Source: Miscanthus floridulus (lineage: Eukaryota > Streptophyta > Magnoliopsida > Poales > Poaceae). From it: a stretch of DNA of 64,000 nucleotides. The stretch spans positions 120,759,856 to 120,823,855 of the forward strand of contig NC_089582.1 in the NCBI RefSeq assembly GCF_019320115.1, in the 5' to 3' direction. The stretch's first letter is position 1. Every line of letters begins with the position of its first letter. Both the position numbers and the translations under genes were made by a program. The notes under the pieces are model-generated. The model had not been told where the DNA came from. It was given only the letters and a program-made list of their open reading frames with translations, and searched no databases. Shown here piece after piece: positions 22,798-34,822 of the stretch.

Positions 22798-24264
22798 CCA
22801 TGTCAGCCTCCACATCGGCAGTCGACATGGGCGTACCTTTGGGACCAGGTTAGGGTTCTGCACGCGAGGTTAGAGTGAGCGTACATTGAGGTCACGAACA
22901 AGCTATACACGCTCACGGCGTCTAGTGTAAGTAAATTTTATTTCCCATACTGGTTTGAAATGGTTTAGTATACCATCTAACATCTTGTTTGGACATATTG
23001 CAGGTGTCGTGGGAGTCGTATGATGGAGAGGGGGGACTTCCTTTTCATTTGAGCAATATGTGTGGGTTCGACGATGACTTCTATTGGATGAGGTGTCCTC
23101 TAATCTATTTTTATACTATCGAGTTCCACCTCCCAGATAGAGTTGCATGTCAATTTGGAGTGAGACAGCTTTGGCCAACGGTTCCATTCTCGACTGATGT
23201 TGACTTACACAAGTAAGTGTTTTGATATTTCAAATGTCTCGTGATGGTCCATTTCCATTAATATGGTGACATGTACATGGATTCAAGTAACGATGACATA
23301 CATGCAGATTGGATCGTCAGAAGAACAGAAAGATTTTTGACTGGGTGAAGCACCACCAGTACTACATTGAGCAATGGGAGGAGATACACGACAACATGGA
23401 TGAGAACAATGAGCTGCACACGAACCATGAGTTCAGGCAGTACCAAGCTTGGTACCAATGTGTGACACGTTGCAGACTATGGGTATAGTGGACAGAAGAT
23501 GACTACGCCGACATCGAGTCCTCCGACGATGAAGACACGGCGTACGACCAATCTACTCATGCAGGAAGACAGGTGGAGGCAGGACAAATCTTAGACAGAG
23601 TGGTAAGTCAATTGCCTTATTTTTCTACGTTAAGTTGCACACCAATACATTATGCATTAGAGGTATCTATTTTAGTTAGTGCAACCTTCGAGCCGTAGCA
23701 TCCTTATAATATGTTAGATTGTTGTAGAAAAGAACACAAAACCTATTGCTATCTGTTCAGAAGTATTTTCACTAAGAACTTTGTTGCAGGACAATACCCT
23801 CAATTGCTTCGTTGAAGACATTGAGCGCTTTGGTCCAAGAGTCAGGGACGACGACACGCATAGCTTCCTAGATGTAAGTTTCAAAATATTCTTTCAAACA
23901 TATTATTAATACGTTAGATTCTTTAAGTTAACATAATTTTGTACAATAGAGGCTGTCACATTGGCTACGTCGTGCGGCTGCTCGTTGTGGTTGTAGGACA
24001 GACACGATGCAAGACGTGTATGTTCCTTCCGTAGGTGGAGGAGGGCTAGGTTCCTCTAGCCAAGTAGCTACAGGGGACGAGGATGAGGACGACAATGACG
24101 TGGACCTGAGGCAAGAGAAGCTTAGCCCCTCTCAACTTCTGGATGCTTCCTTGACTCAGCCTACACAGCCTCCAAACACTAGGAGACGCCATCCACCTAA
24201 CCCTTACACTCTAGGTACCGGTGCGCTTGGTCACAAGGGTATGGGTAAGACTAGGAGGCAATGA

Positions 24265-25103
24265 GGTTTTCTGGTAGATGTTAGTATGTACTATTATGGA
24301 TTTTGTAGTTACTTTTCTATAACTATTTGGGACTATGCAGGACATGTTATGTTGATTATGATGTTCGTTGTGGTTGCATTGTGCTCTTTGGATGATTAAA
24401 TATTTGAATTATATAACGATGTCTCTGTTTGTAACTGTGGATGCTCTTGAAAGAAGGGAAACTCTTGTGAATTTTTTCCATGAATCATTAATTATACTAT
24501 ACTACAAAAAGGCACAAATGTAGTACATAGATTAAATGTAAATTCGTTAGAACATGTATAGTCCAATCATAACATACAGACGCTTTGCAGATGAATCTAG
24601 GCTTTTTTAGTAAGAGTAAAATAGACTTTCAATATACGCAGACAGCCGACCAGCAAAAACCCAGGTGTCGAGACTCCCAACTTGGGTTGAGACTTCCGAC
24701 TGTCGGGAGTTCCGACTCACGTCGAGACTTTCGATGACCACAGTCACTACACAGGCTAAATGACTCGACGTTAGCACTTTCGGCATGAGTCATGATTTCC
24801 GACGGTCGGGAGTTCCGGCTTATGTCGGGACTTCTGACATCAACAGTCACTAAAAAATATTCTACGTGCTTGTGGAGTGCTACAGTGTCTCTCTTTTGAT
24901 TTTATTTTTATGCTTGAGCACTCTATCTTCCACAGACTAGCTAAGTTTGCATCCCTCTTTATACTACGGCGGATCCTAAAGTCAAAAACAAAAATAAAAC
25001 CTTTGGAGAGCGCATACTAAGTAATAGCTACGACATATCTCATTAAGATCACATTAGTCCCTAATTTGGATGTCATGAATACATCAAATGCACTTTCAAA
25101 TCC
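24265..25103. other. Space between the convergent PMD and zinc-finger genes
   Basis: It contains the 3' ends of two convergent genes. 24640-24845 holds several copies of a GTCGGGAGTTCCG-type motif and variants (TCGAGACTT, GTCGGGACTT). The same motif recurs in the Sirevirus LTRs at 36820-36890 and 45450-45760. No gene is seen. Confidence 0.55.
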
Positions 25104-25280
25104 TTAGTCTAAAACATACTGGGTAAGCAACTCATCATACGAGTACCAGTCCTATACGACAACCTTGTTGCTGTGGCTAGGCTCACCTACATTGCTCTGG
25201 CCTACATGTCGCTTGTAGTAAGCGGCCTCCACTTCATCTGCGACCTCTATGGCCTGAGTGAAGAACATGTCATCATCCTC

Positions 25281-25620
25281 CTCCACCTACAAGCCTGCCT
25301 CTGCTAGAGCGATGAGCTCACTTAGTCTGCTAGTGTCATCCTCCGCCTCCTCCACCTATAAGACTGCCTCTGCTAGAGCAATGAGCTCGCTTAGTCTGCT
25401 AGTGTCGTCCTCAGCCTCATCTGCCTGCTAGCCTGCCTCTGCTAGAGCGATGAGCTCGCTCAGTCTGCTAGTGTCGTCCTCAGCCTTCTCTGCCTGTAAG
25501 CCCACCTCTGCTAGAGCGATGAGCTCGCTCAGTCTGCTAGTGTCATCCTTAGCCTCCTCCACCTGTAAGCCCGCCTCTGCTAGAGCAATGAGCCCGCTCA
25601 GTCTGGCAGTGTCGTCACCA
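25281..25620 (-). repeat. Five 69-bp coding tandem repeats
   Basis: Units of 69 bp encode 23 residues each (pattern DDTSRLSELIALAEAGLQVEE plus two residues). The period is divisible by three, so copy-number change keeps the frame. Each unit is an acidic amphipathic helix. Two copies contain TAG where others have CAG. Confidence 0.85.
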
Positions 25621-26040
25621 TCCTCGTCCCCATCATCAGACAACACAATCAATGATTGAACGGTGCGACCAGCTCGTGTTCTGTGCTCATCTCACTTTTT
25701 TCCTCATACCTTGCACAAGCCACCTCTGCATCATGGTTCTCGCTAATCCAATCCCTTCATGTACAAAATGCAATCAGTTAGCAACACGATTATATTACAT
25801 TTAAAATCAGGCAATGAAAAAAGGCTTTCAAGCACTCACTAGGACATAATGCAACAACATGCTCGTTCAAGACCTGCATCTATACTCTTGTCTCCTCCCT
25901 TGCCTCCTTCCTTGCCCTCTCCTCCTCTAACGTCCTCCGTCTCTCCAATGCCCATTTGTCAAGCCCAATATCGATCGGGTTACAAATATCACGTTGTCTA
26001 GCAAACTCACGCATCTTGTTTTTCTGATGTTTAACGAATA

Positions 26041-26170
26041 GGGTCGCGTTCACTTCACTGAAAAAACAAGCTAAAACATTGTTTCGACTGATTTGTTGTG
26101 AGAGAAAAACACTGTTCCAGCTGAAAAAACAAGCCAAAAAAGACAGATTATAAGAGAAGTGAATAGGGCC
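26041..26170. mobile_element. 130-bp MITE within an exon of the zinc-finger gene
   Basis: The ends are inverted: GGGTCGCGTTCACTTC at the left and GAAGTGAATAGGGCC at the right. The interior contains two similar 'aaaaaacaagc' blocks. On the minus strand the insertion is read as open frame (FSYNLSFLACFFSWN onward) and joins KRGYGHDYVNL to HQKNKMREFARQ. The target duplication is not clear. Confidence 0.7.
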
Positions 26171-27005
26171 TAGGTTGACATAGTCATGTCCATACCCCCT
26201 CTTTCGTGTAATTAGTTGCCTCTCCTTTAGTTCATCCAAGAACTTAGCTTGACCATCATAACATTCTCACCTGCATTTCCTAGTGCTCTGTTCAAATGAA
26301 AAATTATATCATATATGTCTTAGCAAAAGAAACAAAATATGATTTCATATTTACTCCAAAAATAACCAACCTCATCATAGTCAACCATATGGCCGCAATA
26401 ATGGCCTATTCCAAGCTCCGAAGGGACTAGACCGTAGTTGGATTTAACACCACATTCGCACTTGACTGGAGGTGCTTTGTAAATTAACCTTTTTTTCTTC
26501 TTTTCCTTTGCCTTTGGTGGCTCCGACCATTGATTCTTAGGATCATAGAGCCACTCCTTGAAATGACACTTTGCAAATCCATACACCTAAAAGAGGAGAC
26601 ATTAGTACACGCACACATAGAGCTAAACATTTAAACAGATACACCTTCCACTTACTTCATGTTTGTTCGGACACACAAACTCTAACGTATTCTCAGGGTT
26701 TATCATAGCTCGATCTCTGTATTCGTATAGGGAGGTTCCTTGAGTCATTTAACTGTGGCTAGGTGCTTCTCCTTAGCCATCATTGGTGGGGGATAAGGGG
26801 GGTGGAACCCACCGCTTGAAGTGCTTATGTGGATGTCTCCCTCTACACCAATCATCGAAAAGGAGATACCTAGGGTCAAACTTATCTGCAGTGTCGATCC
26901 ACTAAAAGAAAATGCACCTCTCGTGGTCCTACACAATAAGATTCCAACAAAATATCAGTAGCATACTTACACAAATAAAGAAAAAAAGATAGTGGAAACA
27001 ATTAC

Positions 27006-28263
27006 TGTCGGTGCAGAAAATGACCAACACGTAAATATTTGTAGGTTTACCATACGTTGTGATCGGAGGTGGTTTAGCACTCAATGACATAGGATTTATA
27101 CTGGTTCAGGCAACATGCCCTACGTCTAGTTTGAGTCGGTTGGTGACTTTATTCCTGAGCCTAGGTGCTCGAAGTTTGCGGTGGGGTTACAAACGAGAAG
27201 GAGAAAGATGGGGGGTACAAGAGGTTCGGACGGACTCTGGTCAGAGGGACCGAGAGTGATGGGAACTCTGCTATGCACTGTGTGTTCGAGCGTGTGCTCA
27301 AGGTTTGAACCTGGTGGTTCTGTTGTTGTATACTAGTGAACTTGATCGATCTGAATCAACCTATCTATTGGAAGAGAGTGCACCCCCTTTTATATATGAA
27401 GGGGATAGCCTTACAAGTGAGAGGGAGGGAGTATGTTTGCTGCTAAGTCTTCCTACCCACACCGGCAGGTACAAAATGATGGTAGGCACCCAGAACACTG
27501 TTGGATGTCAGATGCACGTGGGAGGTTGCGTCGTCTTCTTCAGGTATGGCCGATGTCGGTACCTGCTATACTATTGATGCTGAGAGGCATGCAGGGGGTT
27601 TTACCATGTTCACCTGGTATGGTAAATGTCGACACCCACAACACTGTCGATGCCTTAGAGGCACGTGGGGGGTGCCTTACCGTATTTGTCAGGTATGGGA
27701 GTTGATGGCGCCCACAACACTGTTGGGAAAATGTCAGCGCCTACAACACTGCTTGTGTTTTGTTATGCCAGAGAGGTTGTAGGGTACTATCCTATAGGTG
27801 TATAGGGTATGGTCCCTAGCATTGCAATTTGACTTGAGTGTGCTGCCTTACTTTCTCCATTTGTTTCCTAGTCCTTACCGAGCGGGCATCTCTGGTCCAT
27901 TGGTCCTAGTCGGCTCTGATTATGCCAGTCGGAGAGGAGCCATAGGCAAGGGTCTGGCACATTCCTGATCGGAGAAGCAGGTTGGAAGTGGTGTTTGGCC
28001 AGACCTTCCGGTCGGAGAGGGCGTCCAGAGGTGGGCTGGAGACCAAAGCGAGCGCTCCGGTCGGAGAGGTGGGCCGAAGTTGGAAGCAAGAGTCGTTCCT
28101 CCTCGACCAGGCCTTTTGGTCAGAGATTGGATCATCCTTTTGGCCTATTGTCTAGGTATTTGGGTCAGCCCATGAGTTGAGCGTTACTCGTAATGTTGTC
28201 TATTAGGTCGAGCCTTTGTTGTGAAGCCGGTCCATGAGGGACCTTAGGTTTATGAACCCGATA
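27006..28263 (-). repeat. 3' LTR of Tat element 2
   Basis: It runs from TGTCGGTGCAG to AACCCGATA and is closely similar to 47858-49113. It differs from the Tat 1 LTRs by a block near 27300-27370 (TTGATCGATCTGAATCAACC) that is shared only with 47858-49113. Confidence 0.88.
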
Positions 28264-28559
28264 GGAGCTCTCGAGCCCCCGGGCGATTCAGGTAGAATCA
28301 TCTGGGAGATTTTTGTCTTGACGACAAGTGCACATGAGCGCACCCATGGGTGTAGCCCTTGAGCCCTCGGGCAATTCGGGCAGAATCGTCTGGGTTTTTT
28401 TTTTGTTTTGCCAGCAGGGGAAGTTTTTGTTTTGTCAGTAGGTGCGCGCAAGCACACTCGTAGGTGTAGCCCCCAAGCCCCTAAGTGATTCAAACAGAAT
28501 CATCCGGGGGGTTTTGTCAGTAGGTGTGTGTATATTTGAGACATACTTGGTAGGCATTT

Positions 28560-29390
28560 TAGTTTAGAGATCGGACGAGACGGAGCTCGCAGATCCTGGC
28601 GTCGGTGCACGCCATGGGATCGAGCGAGTTAGAGTCGTGGATCCTAGAGTCGGTGCAACCCACGTAGTTAAGGCAGTTAGTTTTAGGGATCAGGCAAGTC
28701 AGAGCTCATGGATCCTAGCCTCGGTGCAGCCCGCACAGCCGAGGCAGTTAGTCAGTTAGTTTAGGGATCGGACAAGACAGAGCTCGTGGATCCTGGCGTC
28801 GGTGCACGCCATGGGATCAGGCGAGTCGGAGTCATGGATCCTGGCCTTAGTGCAGCCCGCATAGCTATGGCAGTTAGTCAGTTAGTTTAGGGATCAAACG
28901 AGATGGAGCTCGCGAATCCTAGCATCGGTGCGCGCCATGGGATCGGGCGAGTCGAAATCATGGATCCTAGCCTCGGTGCAGCCCGTGTAGCCAAGGCAGT
29001 TAGTCAATTAGTTTAGGGATCGGATGAGATGGAGCTCGCGAATCCTGGCATCAGGGCACGCCATGGGATCGGGCGAGTTAGAGTAGTGGATCCTGGCCTT
29101 GGTGCAACCTGCATAGCCGAGGTAGTTAGTTAGTTAGTTTAGGGATCAGACGAGACAGAGCTCACAGATCCTGGCATTGGTGCACACCATGGGATCGAGC
29201 GAGTCGGAGTTGTGGATCCTGGCCTCGGTGCAGCCTATGTAGCTGAGGCAGTTAGTCAGTTAGTTTAGGGATCAGACGAGACAGAGCTCATAGATCCTAG
29301 CATTGGTGCGCACAGTGGGATCAAGTGAGTTAGAGTCAGGGATCCTGGCCTCGGTGCAGCCCGCGCTGCCAAGGTAGTTAGTCTAGGGAT
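28560..29390. repeat. ~127-bp tandem repeats in the 3' untranslated region of Tat element 2
   Basis: About six units repeat GGATCGGACGAGACGGAGCT, GATCCTGGC-TCGGTGC, GCCATGGGATCGGGCGAGT and AGGCAGTTAGTCAGTTAGTT. The spacing between 28757, 28885, 29011, 29137 and 29265 is 126-128 bp. Shared submotifs with the ~48-bp array of Tat 1 suggest a common origin and rapid turnover. Confidence 0.85.
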
Positions 29391-30116
29391 CTTGAGCCCT
29401 CAAGCCTCATTAGGCTTGGTAGGGGTTGGTTTTGAGTTTTGTGTGTTACCCCATCCTCGATTTCTCACAACTAGAGGGGCTGAGCTTTGTCGCTTGCCTC
29501 GATCGCTCGGGCTCGAGTGACGCGCTCGGTGAGCTCACTAACGGGTATGATCGAGTAGAATCTAGGTCTATCATTCATGAAGGGATCAGTATAGCCCTCT
29601 TGTGACATTCCACTGCTCCTTTACCTACAACCCAGCAGATGCCTGGGTCATTCCGGAGATCGACCCAGGTGGTCCGTTGGCCTCCCCTCGATGGAGATTC
29701 TGTGGGTTTGGTGAGAGGTTTAGGATCAAACGAGAAGGTTGAGATGACCCTACCCACTTTGAGGCAAACTAGGCATGGGCCTCATCTGCATTTTCTCCCC
29801 TAGCTCTGTTTGATGTGAGGCGGCCTTGAGCCCTTTATGGGCTAGCCTTCGAACCCCGATCAATCGTTGCTCATGTTGAATGAGGCAACTACCGCTTCAT
29901 GATGCAACATAGAGTGTTATGATGTATTTTGCCACACGTGCGATGCCTTAGTTCCTGAGCCCCTAGGTGATTCAGGGCCTGAATCGTCCGGGGGGCACAG
30001 GCGTATGGAATGAATGCATGTATGAATGTATGGATAATTTTATAAAGAAATAGCGGGGGGTCGGTAGTGTTACCTTGATGACTCGAGTGATGGGGTTTGA
30101 GGAGCTCTAATCGGAA

Positions 30117-30480
30117 ATGTCCAACCGGGACCCATGCTCGTCGTTCGTGACCGTTGCGCTTGGCGAAGTCGAGGAAGCGGAACCGGGTGGGTCCCTTGAG
30201 GTACCCATTGCGCTTGCCAAAGTTGAGGGAGCGGAACTGGGCGGGTCCCTTGAGATACCCATTGTGCATGCCGAAGTCGATGGAGCGGAACTGGGCGGGG
30301 TCCATATGGCGGTGGTTATGTCTGATGGCGTGTATCGTGGCCTCTCCTTTGGCATCAGGCGATGTCGTCGAGCAGCCGCAGTAGTATTTGCAGTAGAAGT
30401 TGTTAGAAAATGTAATAGTTGAGTTCGTGGGTGAGCCCCCGTGTGAATAGTTTTTGTATTAATGAATACATCAGTTCTAT
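30117..30480 (+). pseudogene. Remnant of the antisense ORF of Tat element 2, with a triplicated 54-bp unit
   Basis: Sequence up to about 30150 matches Tat 1 near 9455, and sequence from about 30385 matches the 3' end and downstream region of the Tat 1 antisense ORF (13625 onward, including a TGTATT-ATGAATACA motif). The intervening ~4 kb is missing. In its place, 30155-30300 holds three tandem 54-bp units (pattern ALAKVEGAELGGSLEIPI), open in frame. Confidence 0.65.
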
Positions 30481-31049
30481 TTTTGTGATAGAATCACTTT
30501 CCGTTCCTTATTTTTATCCTAGCATAGCTTTTGTTTTTGTTCTTTCTTTTTTGCACCTACCCATTAGTTCCGTAGGCTATAGCTTTTAAGAACCTAGGCA
30601 TGGCCCATGGGGCTTGGCTACTCGTAACCTTAGGTCATGGTAGGGTGTGTTCGGTTAGGAGTAAGAACAAAGTCACTTAGGGCAATCAAAGGAATGGAAT
30701 GTGCTTCCATTTGGGGACAAGGTTGTTACCATGTGATAGTAAAAAAGAGAGGTAGTATCTAGTATTGTACCCTCATGGAGCCCTTGAGTGACCCGGGCTA
30801 AAGGTGTTTGGGCTGGGGTGCTTTACAGGAGCAAGTGTTTGACTAAAAAGAGGCAAGTTTAAGGGAAAAAATGATGTAGCTGTTCAATGTTCTAAGTGTT
30901 GGTGAGAACATTGTCATTGTCATCCTCTAGTCGATAGGTGCCCGATCGGATTACTTCGGTTACCGTATAGGGTCCTTCCCATGGTGGAGAGAGTTTGTGT
31001 TTTTCCTTCGTTGATTGGGTCCTCTGGAGCACGAGATCACCAACTTCGA

Positions 31050-31900
31050 GGATCCTCCCCCTGATCTTCCTTTCATGGTACCTACGGAGAGTTTGTTGGT
31101 AGCGAGCAGAGCAGATGATGGTCGTCTCGTGGGCCTCCTCGAGTAGGTCGACTACATCTTGCTGAGCCTTCGTGGCTCAGTCACGGTCTAAGGCCTTCAC
31201 TCTAGGGGCGCCATGGTCGAGGTCGGAGGGCAGCACTGCTTTAGCTTCATAGGCTAGGAAGAAGGGTGTGAACCCTGTGGATCGGTTTAGGGTCATTCTC
31301 AGGCTCTAGAGGATTGCTGGGACCTCTGCAACCCATCGCCCGATGTACTTGTTTAGTTGGTCAAAGATACATGGCTTGAGTCCTTGGAGGACCATGCCAT
31401 TGGCACGCTCGACCTAACCATTAGTACATGGGTGTCCGACCAAGGCCCAGTCAATCCTGATGTCGTTAGTCCCATGGTCAGTGATGATACACTTAGGAAC
31501 GCCGAACCGGTAGATGATGTCAAGGAAGAATTTGATCGCCTCTTCCGAGTGGATGTTGGTGATGGGCTTGGCCTCTATCCACTTCGTGTACTTGTCAACT
31601 GCTACAAGTAGGTGACTAAAGCCACCCAGGCCCTTTTTGAGGGGTCCTACCATGTCAAGGCCCTAGACCGAGAATGGCCAGGTGATGGGGATGGTTTGAA
31701 GTTCCTGTGCTGGCAAATGAGTTTGTCGAGCATAGAATTGGCATCCCTCACACCTATGGATGACCTGCTCTGCATCTCGAAGTGCGATGGGCTAGTAAAA
31801 ACCTTAACAAAAGGCTTTTTTGACCAGCAACCTCAGGGCCACATGATGTCCATAGATCCTAGCATGGACCTCGAGGAGGAGCTGCTTCCCTAGTTGGTGG
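31050..31900 (-). pseudogene. Integrase region of Tat element 2
   Basis: The minus frame at 31414-31653 reads LLVAVDKYTKWIEAKPI and FGVPKCIITDHGTN. These are the first two catalytic Asp blocks of a retroviral-type integrase core, spaced as in Ty3/gypsy. Upstream (31700-31900) lies the zinc-binding part and downstream (31050-31400) the rest of the core, both with stops. Confidence 0.8.
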
Positions 31901-32609
31901 GGATGCACTTCATGAGCACCCCCGATGGACTCCGTTTGTAGAGTTTGTCACCGAGCACAACGAAGGTCTTGGTGTGTCGAGCGATCCATTAGGCTTCAGT
32001 CCTTTTGGCTGGGAGAACCTCCTCAAGGAGGTAGGCAAGTAGCGGCGCTCGCCGGTCAGTTTGATCAAGTGCCAATACGGCGACATCAGTGGGTGACATC
32101 GTCATAGAGGCACTGGGGTTGGAGCCCCTAAGTGCTGGCTTAGCATCGGGGTGTGTCTAGATTAGACCATCTAGGACACGAGTGGATGTCTCGTGGAGAT
32201 CATTGAAGAAGATCCCGCTCAGGGACAGATCCCGCCTGGCGGCTAATTTTGTGAGAAAATCGGCGACATCATTGTCCTTTCGGGGGACATGATGTAGCTC
32301 AATTCCCTAGAATTTGTCCTCAAGCTTGCGCACCTCTTGGAAGTATGCTACCATGAGGGGGCTTTTGCAGGAGGACTCCTTCATGACCTAATCGACGACC
32401 AGCTCTGAGTCACCACGAACGTAGAGTCACATAGCACCAAGTTCGATGGCCATGCATAGTCCGTTGATGAGGGCCTCATACTCGATGGTGTTGTTTGAGG
32501 CTAAAAAGTGGAGGCGGATGGCATAGCGGAGCCTACTCTCATCTGGGGAGATTAGAACCACTCTAGCCCCTAATCCAAGCACCATGACGGACCCATTGAA
32601 GTACATTGT

Positions 32610-32990
32610 CTAGTACTCGTGGGTGACGTCTGGGGTCGGTAGCTGGACCTCCATCCATTCAACAACAAAATCTACGAGTGCTTGAGACTTAATGGCAGTA
32701 CGGGGGACATACCTGATGTTGTGGCCCATGAGTTCGAGTGCCCACTTGGAGATCCATCCTACGGCGTCGCGGTTGTAGACGATGTCTCTGAGCGGGTATG
32801 AAGTGGCGACCACGACTTCATGGTTGGTGAAGTAGTGCAGGAGCTTTTGGGTCACCATAAGCACGGCGTATAGGAGCTTCTGTACCTAGGGGTACCAGAC
32901 CTTGGGGTCGGTGAGTACCTCCTCGATGAAGTATATGAGCCGCTAGACCTTGAGGTGGTGTCTTGGTTCCTCCCTTTCGACGACCAGGGC
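32610..32990 (-). pseudogene. RNase H region of Tat element 2
   Basis: The frame reads YFTNHEVVVATSYPLRDIV and VGWISKWALELMGHNIRYVP, the conserved end of the gypsy RNase H / connection region (the LxxWaxELsefdi-type block). TAG stops interrupt the upstream portion. The stretch 32160-32560 continues with a second RNase H-like region, as often in Tat elements (inference). Confidence 0.75.
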
Positions 32991-33099
32991 GGCGCTTACC
33001 ACAAGGTTGTTGGCCATGACGTAGAAGAGGAGGGGTTCTTCTTGTTCGGGTGCGACGAGGATTGGGGCCGACATCAAGGATGCTTTGAGGCTCTCTAGA

Positions 33100-34000
33100 G
33101 CCTGCTAAGCTTCCTCAATCCAAACGAAGGCGTCCATCTTTTTAAGGAGCTTATAGAGTGGCATCCCTCGTTCATCGAGCTGAGAGATGAACTGGCTTAG
33201 AGAGGCTAGACAAACGGTGAGCCTTTGCATGCCCTTAATGTTGCGTATGGGGCCCATGATAGAATTGGCCATGATTTTTTTGGGGTTGGCCTTGATGCCA
33301 TGCTTGGGCACAATGTGTCCTAGCAGCTTCCCCTTTAGAACCCCAAAAACACATTTCTTGGGATTCAATCTGATGTTGAACCTTCAGAGGTTAGCAAACG
33401 TTGTGGCCAAGTTTGTGATCAGGTCACAAGCTTGAGTTGTTTTGACCACTATGTCATCAACATAGACAGCGATTGTTGGTCTTGGCCGCTCGGCTTAATT
33501 AGGCTGATCGAGCAGGTCAATTTGGTCGATGAAGCATTGCTGCATGCACCTTTGGTAGGTGGCGCCAACATTTTTCAGGCCAAAAGGCATGGTTACATAG
33601 CAGTATGAACCATATGGGGTGATGAACGAGGTTGCGAGCTGATTGGACTCTTTCATCGTGATCTAGTGATAGCCCAAGTAGGCGTCCAGAAAGGAGAGGA
33701 TCTTGCAACCCGAGGTGGAGTAAACTATCTGGTCTATGAACAGCAAAGGAATGTGATCCTTTGGATAGACTTTGTTAAGACCAGTATAATCAACGCACAT
33801 TCTCTATTTCCCGGTCTTCTTTTTAACAAGAATGGGATAGTAAGCCAGTCAGGGTGGAATACCTCTCTGATAAATCTGGCTACCAGGAGTTTGGTGATCT
33901 CTTCACCTATGGCCCTGCACCTCTCATCATCAAAACAGTGCAGGCATTATTTAGTGGACTTTGAGCCCGGGATGAGGCACAGCGCGTGCTCGGCGACGTC
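33100..34000 (-). pseudogene. Reverse transcriptase region of Tat element 2
   Basis: The catalytic YVDD motif is on the minus strand near 33460 (AVYVDDIVV). It is followed by NPKKCVFGVLKGKLLGHIVP and the LAxLSQFISQL block at 33105-33368. Upstream fingers sequence is present with stops. Confidence 0.85.
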
Positions 34001-34510
34001 CCACGGTATGCCTAGCATGTCAGATGGCTTCCATGCGAAGACATCGTGATTGGCGTGCAGGAAGTCGATGAGCTCACATTCCTATTTGGCCGAGAGCTGG
34101 GTCCCGATCCGCATCATCTTGGTTGGGTCGGAGGGGTCGATTCCCACCACCTTGGTTTCCTCGAGCGAGCGGAAGGCTATCAAGGAGTTTGGTTTGTTGC
34201 AGTCTGGGACTACTAGGGTCGATGACTCCTCGAACCGTGGAAGCTTGGACGAGTTGATGACCACGGTGGCAAGCTCGAAATGCTCATGGTCACACATGAA
34301 AGCATGCGAGAAGGCGCTGCTCACGGTGATGACGTCGTTCAGTCCCAGCATCTTTAGCTTGAGGTAGGTGTAGTTGGGGACTGCCGTGAATTTGGCATAG
34401 CATGGCCGCCCCAAGATGGCGTGGTAGGACCCTAGAAAGTCCACCACTTCGAAGGTGAGGATCTCCAAGTAGAAGTTGGCTCAGTTGTCAAACATGATGG
34501 GCAGGTCGAT

Positions 34511-34822
34511 CTACCTGAGTAGGGATGCCTGCGCTCCTAGGATCACCCCATGGAAGGGAGAGCCCGCTAGGCGGAGTTCCAACCGGGGGATGCGCATGGC
34601 GTCGAGGGTGTCGATGTAGAGGATGTTGAGGCCACTGCCTCCATCCATCAGCACCTTGGTGAGGTGCTTCTTGCGGACGATGGGGTCAACGATGAGTGGG
34701 TAACGTACAGGTCTCATGATGTGGGAGGGATGGTCCCTCTGATCAAAGGTGATTAGAGATTCTGACCAGCTAAGGAAGGAGGGGACAGTCGTCTCGGTGG
34801 CGCATGCCTCCCTATAGCGCAC
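34511..34822 (-). pseudogene. Aspartic protease region of Tat element 2
   Basis: This minus frame contains VLMDGGSGLNILYIDTL. The position is right for a retropepsin-like active site between gag and reverse transcriptase, although the usual DTG/DSG triplet reads DGG here. A second block at 34082-34468 (LGSYHAILGRPCYAKF) is the typical conserved C-terminal protease motif. Confidence 0.8.

Larger units (their letters stand above)
18457..24264 (+). pseudogene. Plant mobile domain (PMD) gene of the MULE, interrupted by a gag-only retroelement
   Basis: The second MULE gene starts 160 bp after the transposase 3' intron begins. Seven exons with good GT/AG borders can be read: about 18457-18525, 18613-18779, 18869-22926 (interrupted), 23004-23212, 23308-23602, 23790-23873 and 23950-24264. 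PMD hallmarks are WWPETHIFHLPF followed by EEMTVTL (exon 3), LYFYVLFPDAMGD, the QYNWGSAVLGSLY block, LQLWMWAHLPVG, WAYLWDQV just after the insertion, WMRCPLIYFYTIEFH (exon 4) and an acidic tail ending GHKGMGKTRRQ. The domain is plant-specific; free-standing members (MAIN/MAIL type) act in nuclear genome and transposon silencing. There are about ten in-frame stops, nearly all TAG. Transposases and PMD genes are known to co-occur in MULEs. Confidence 0.85.
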
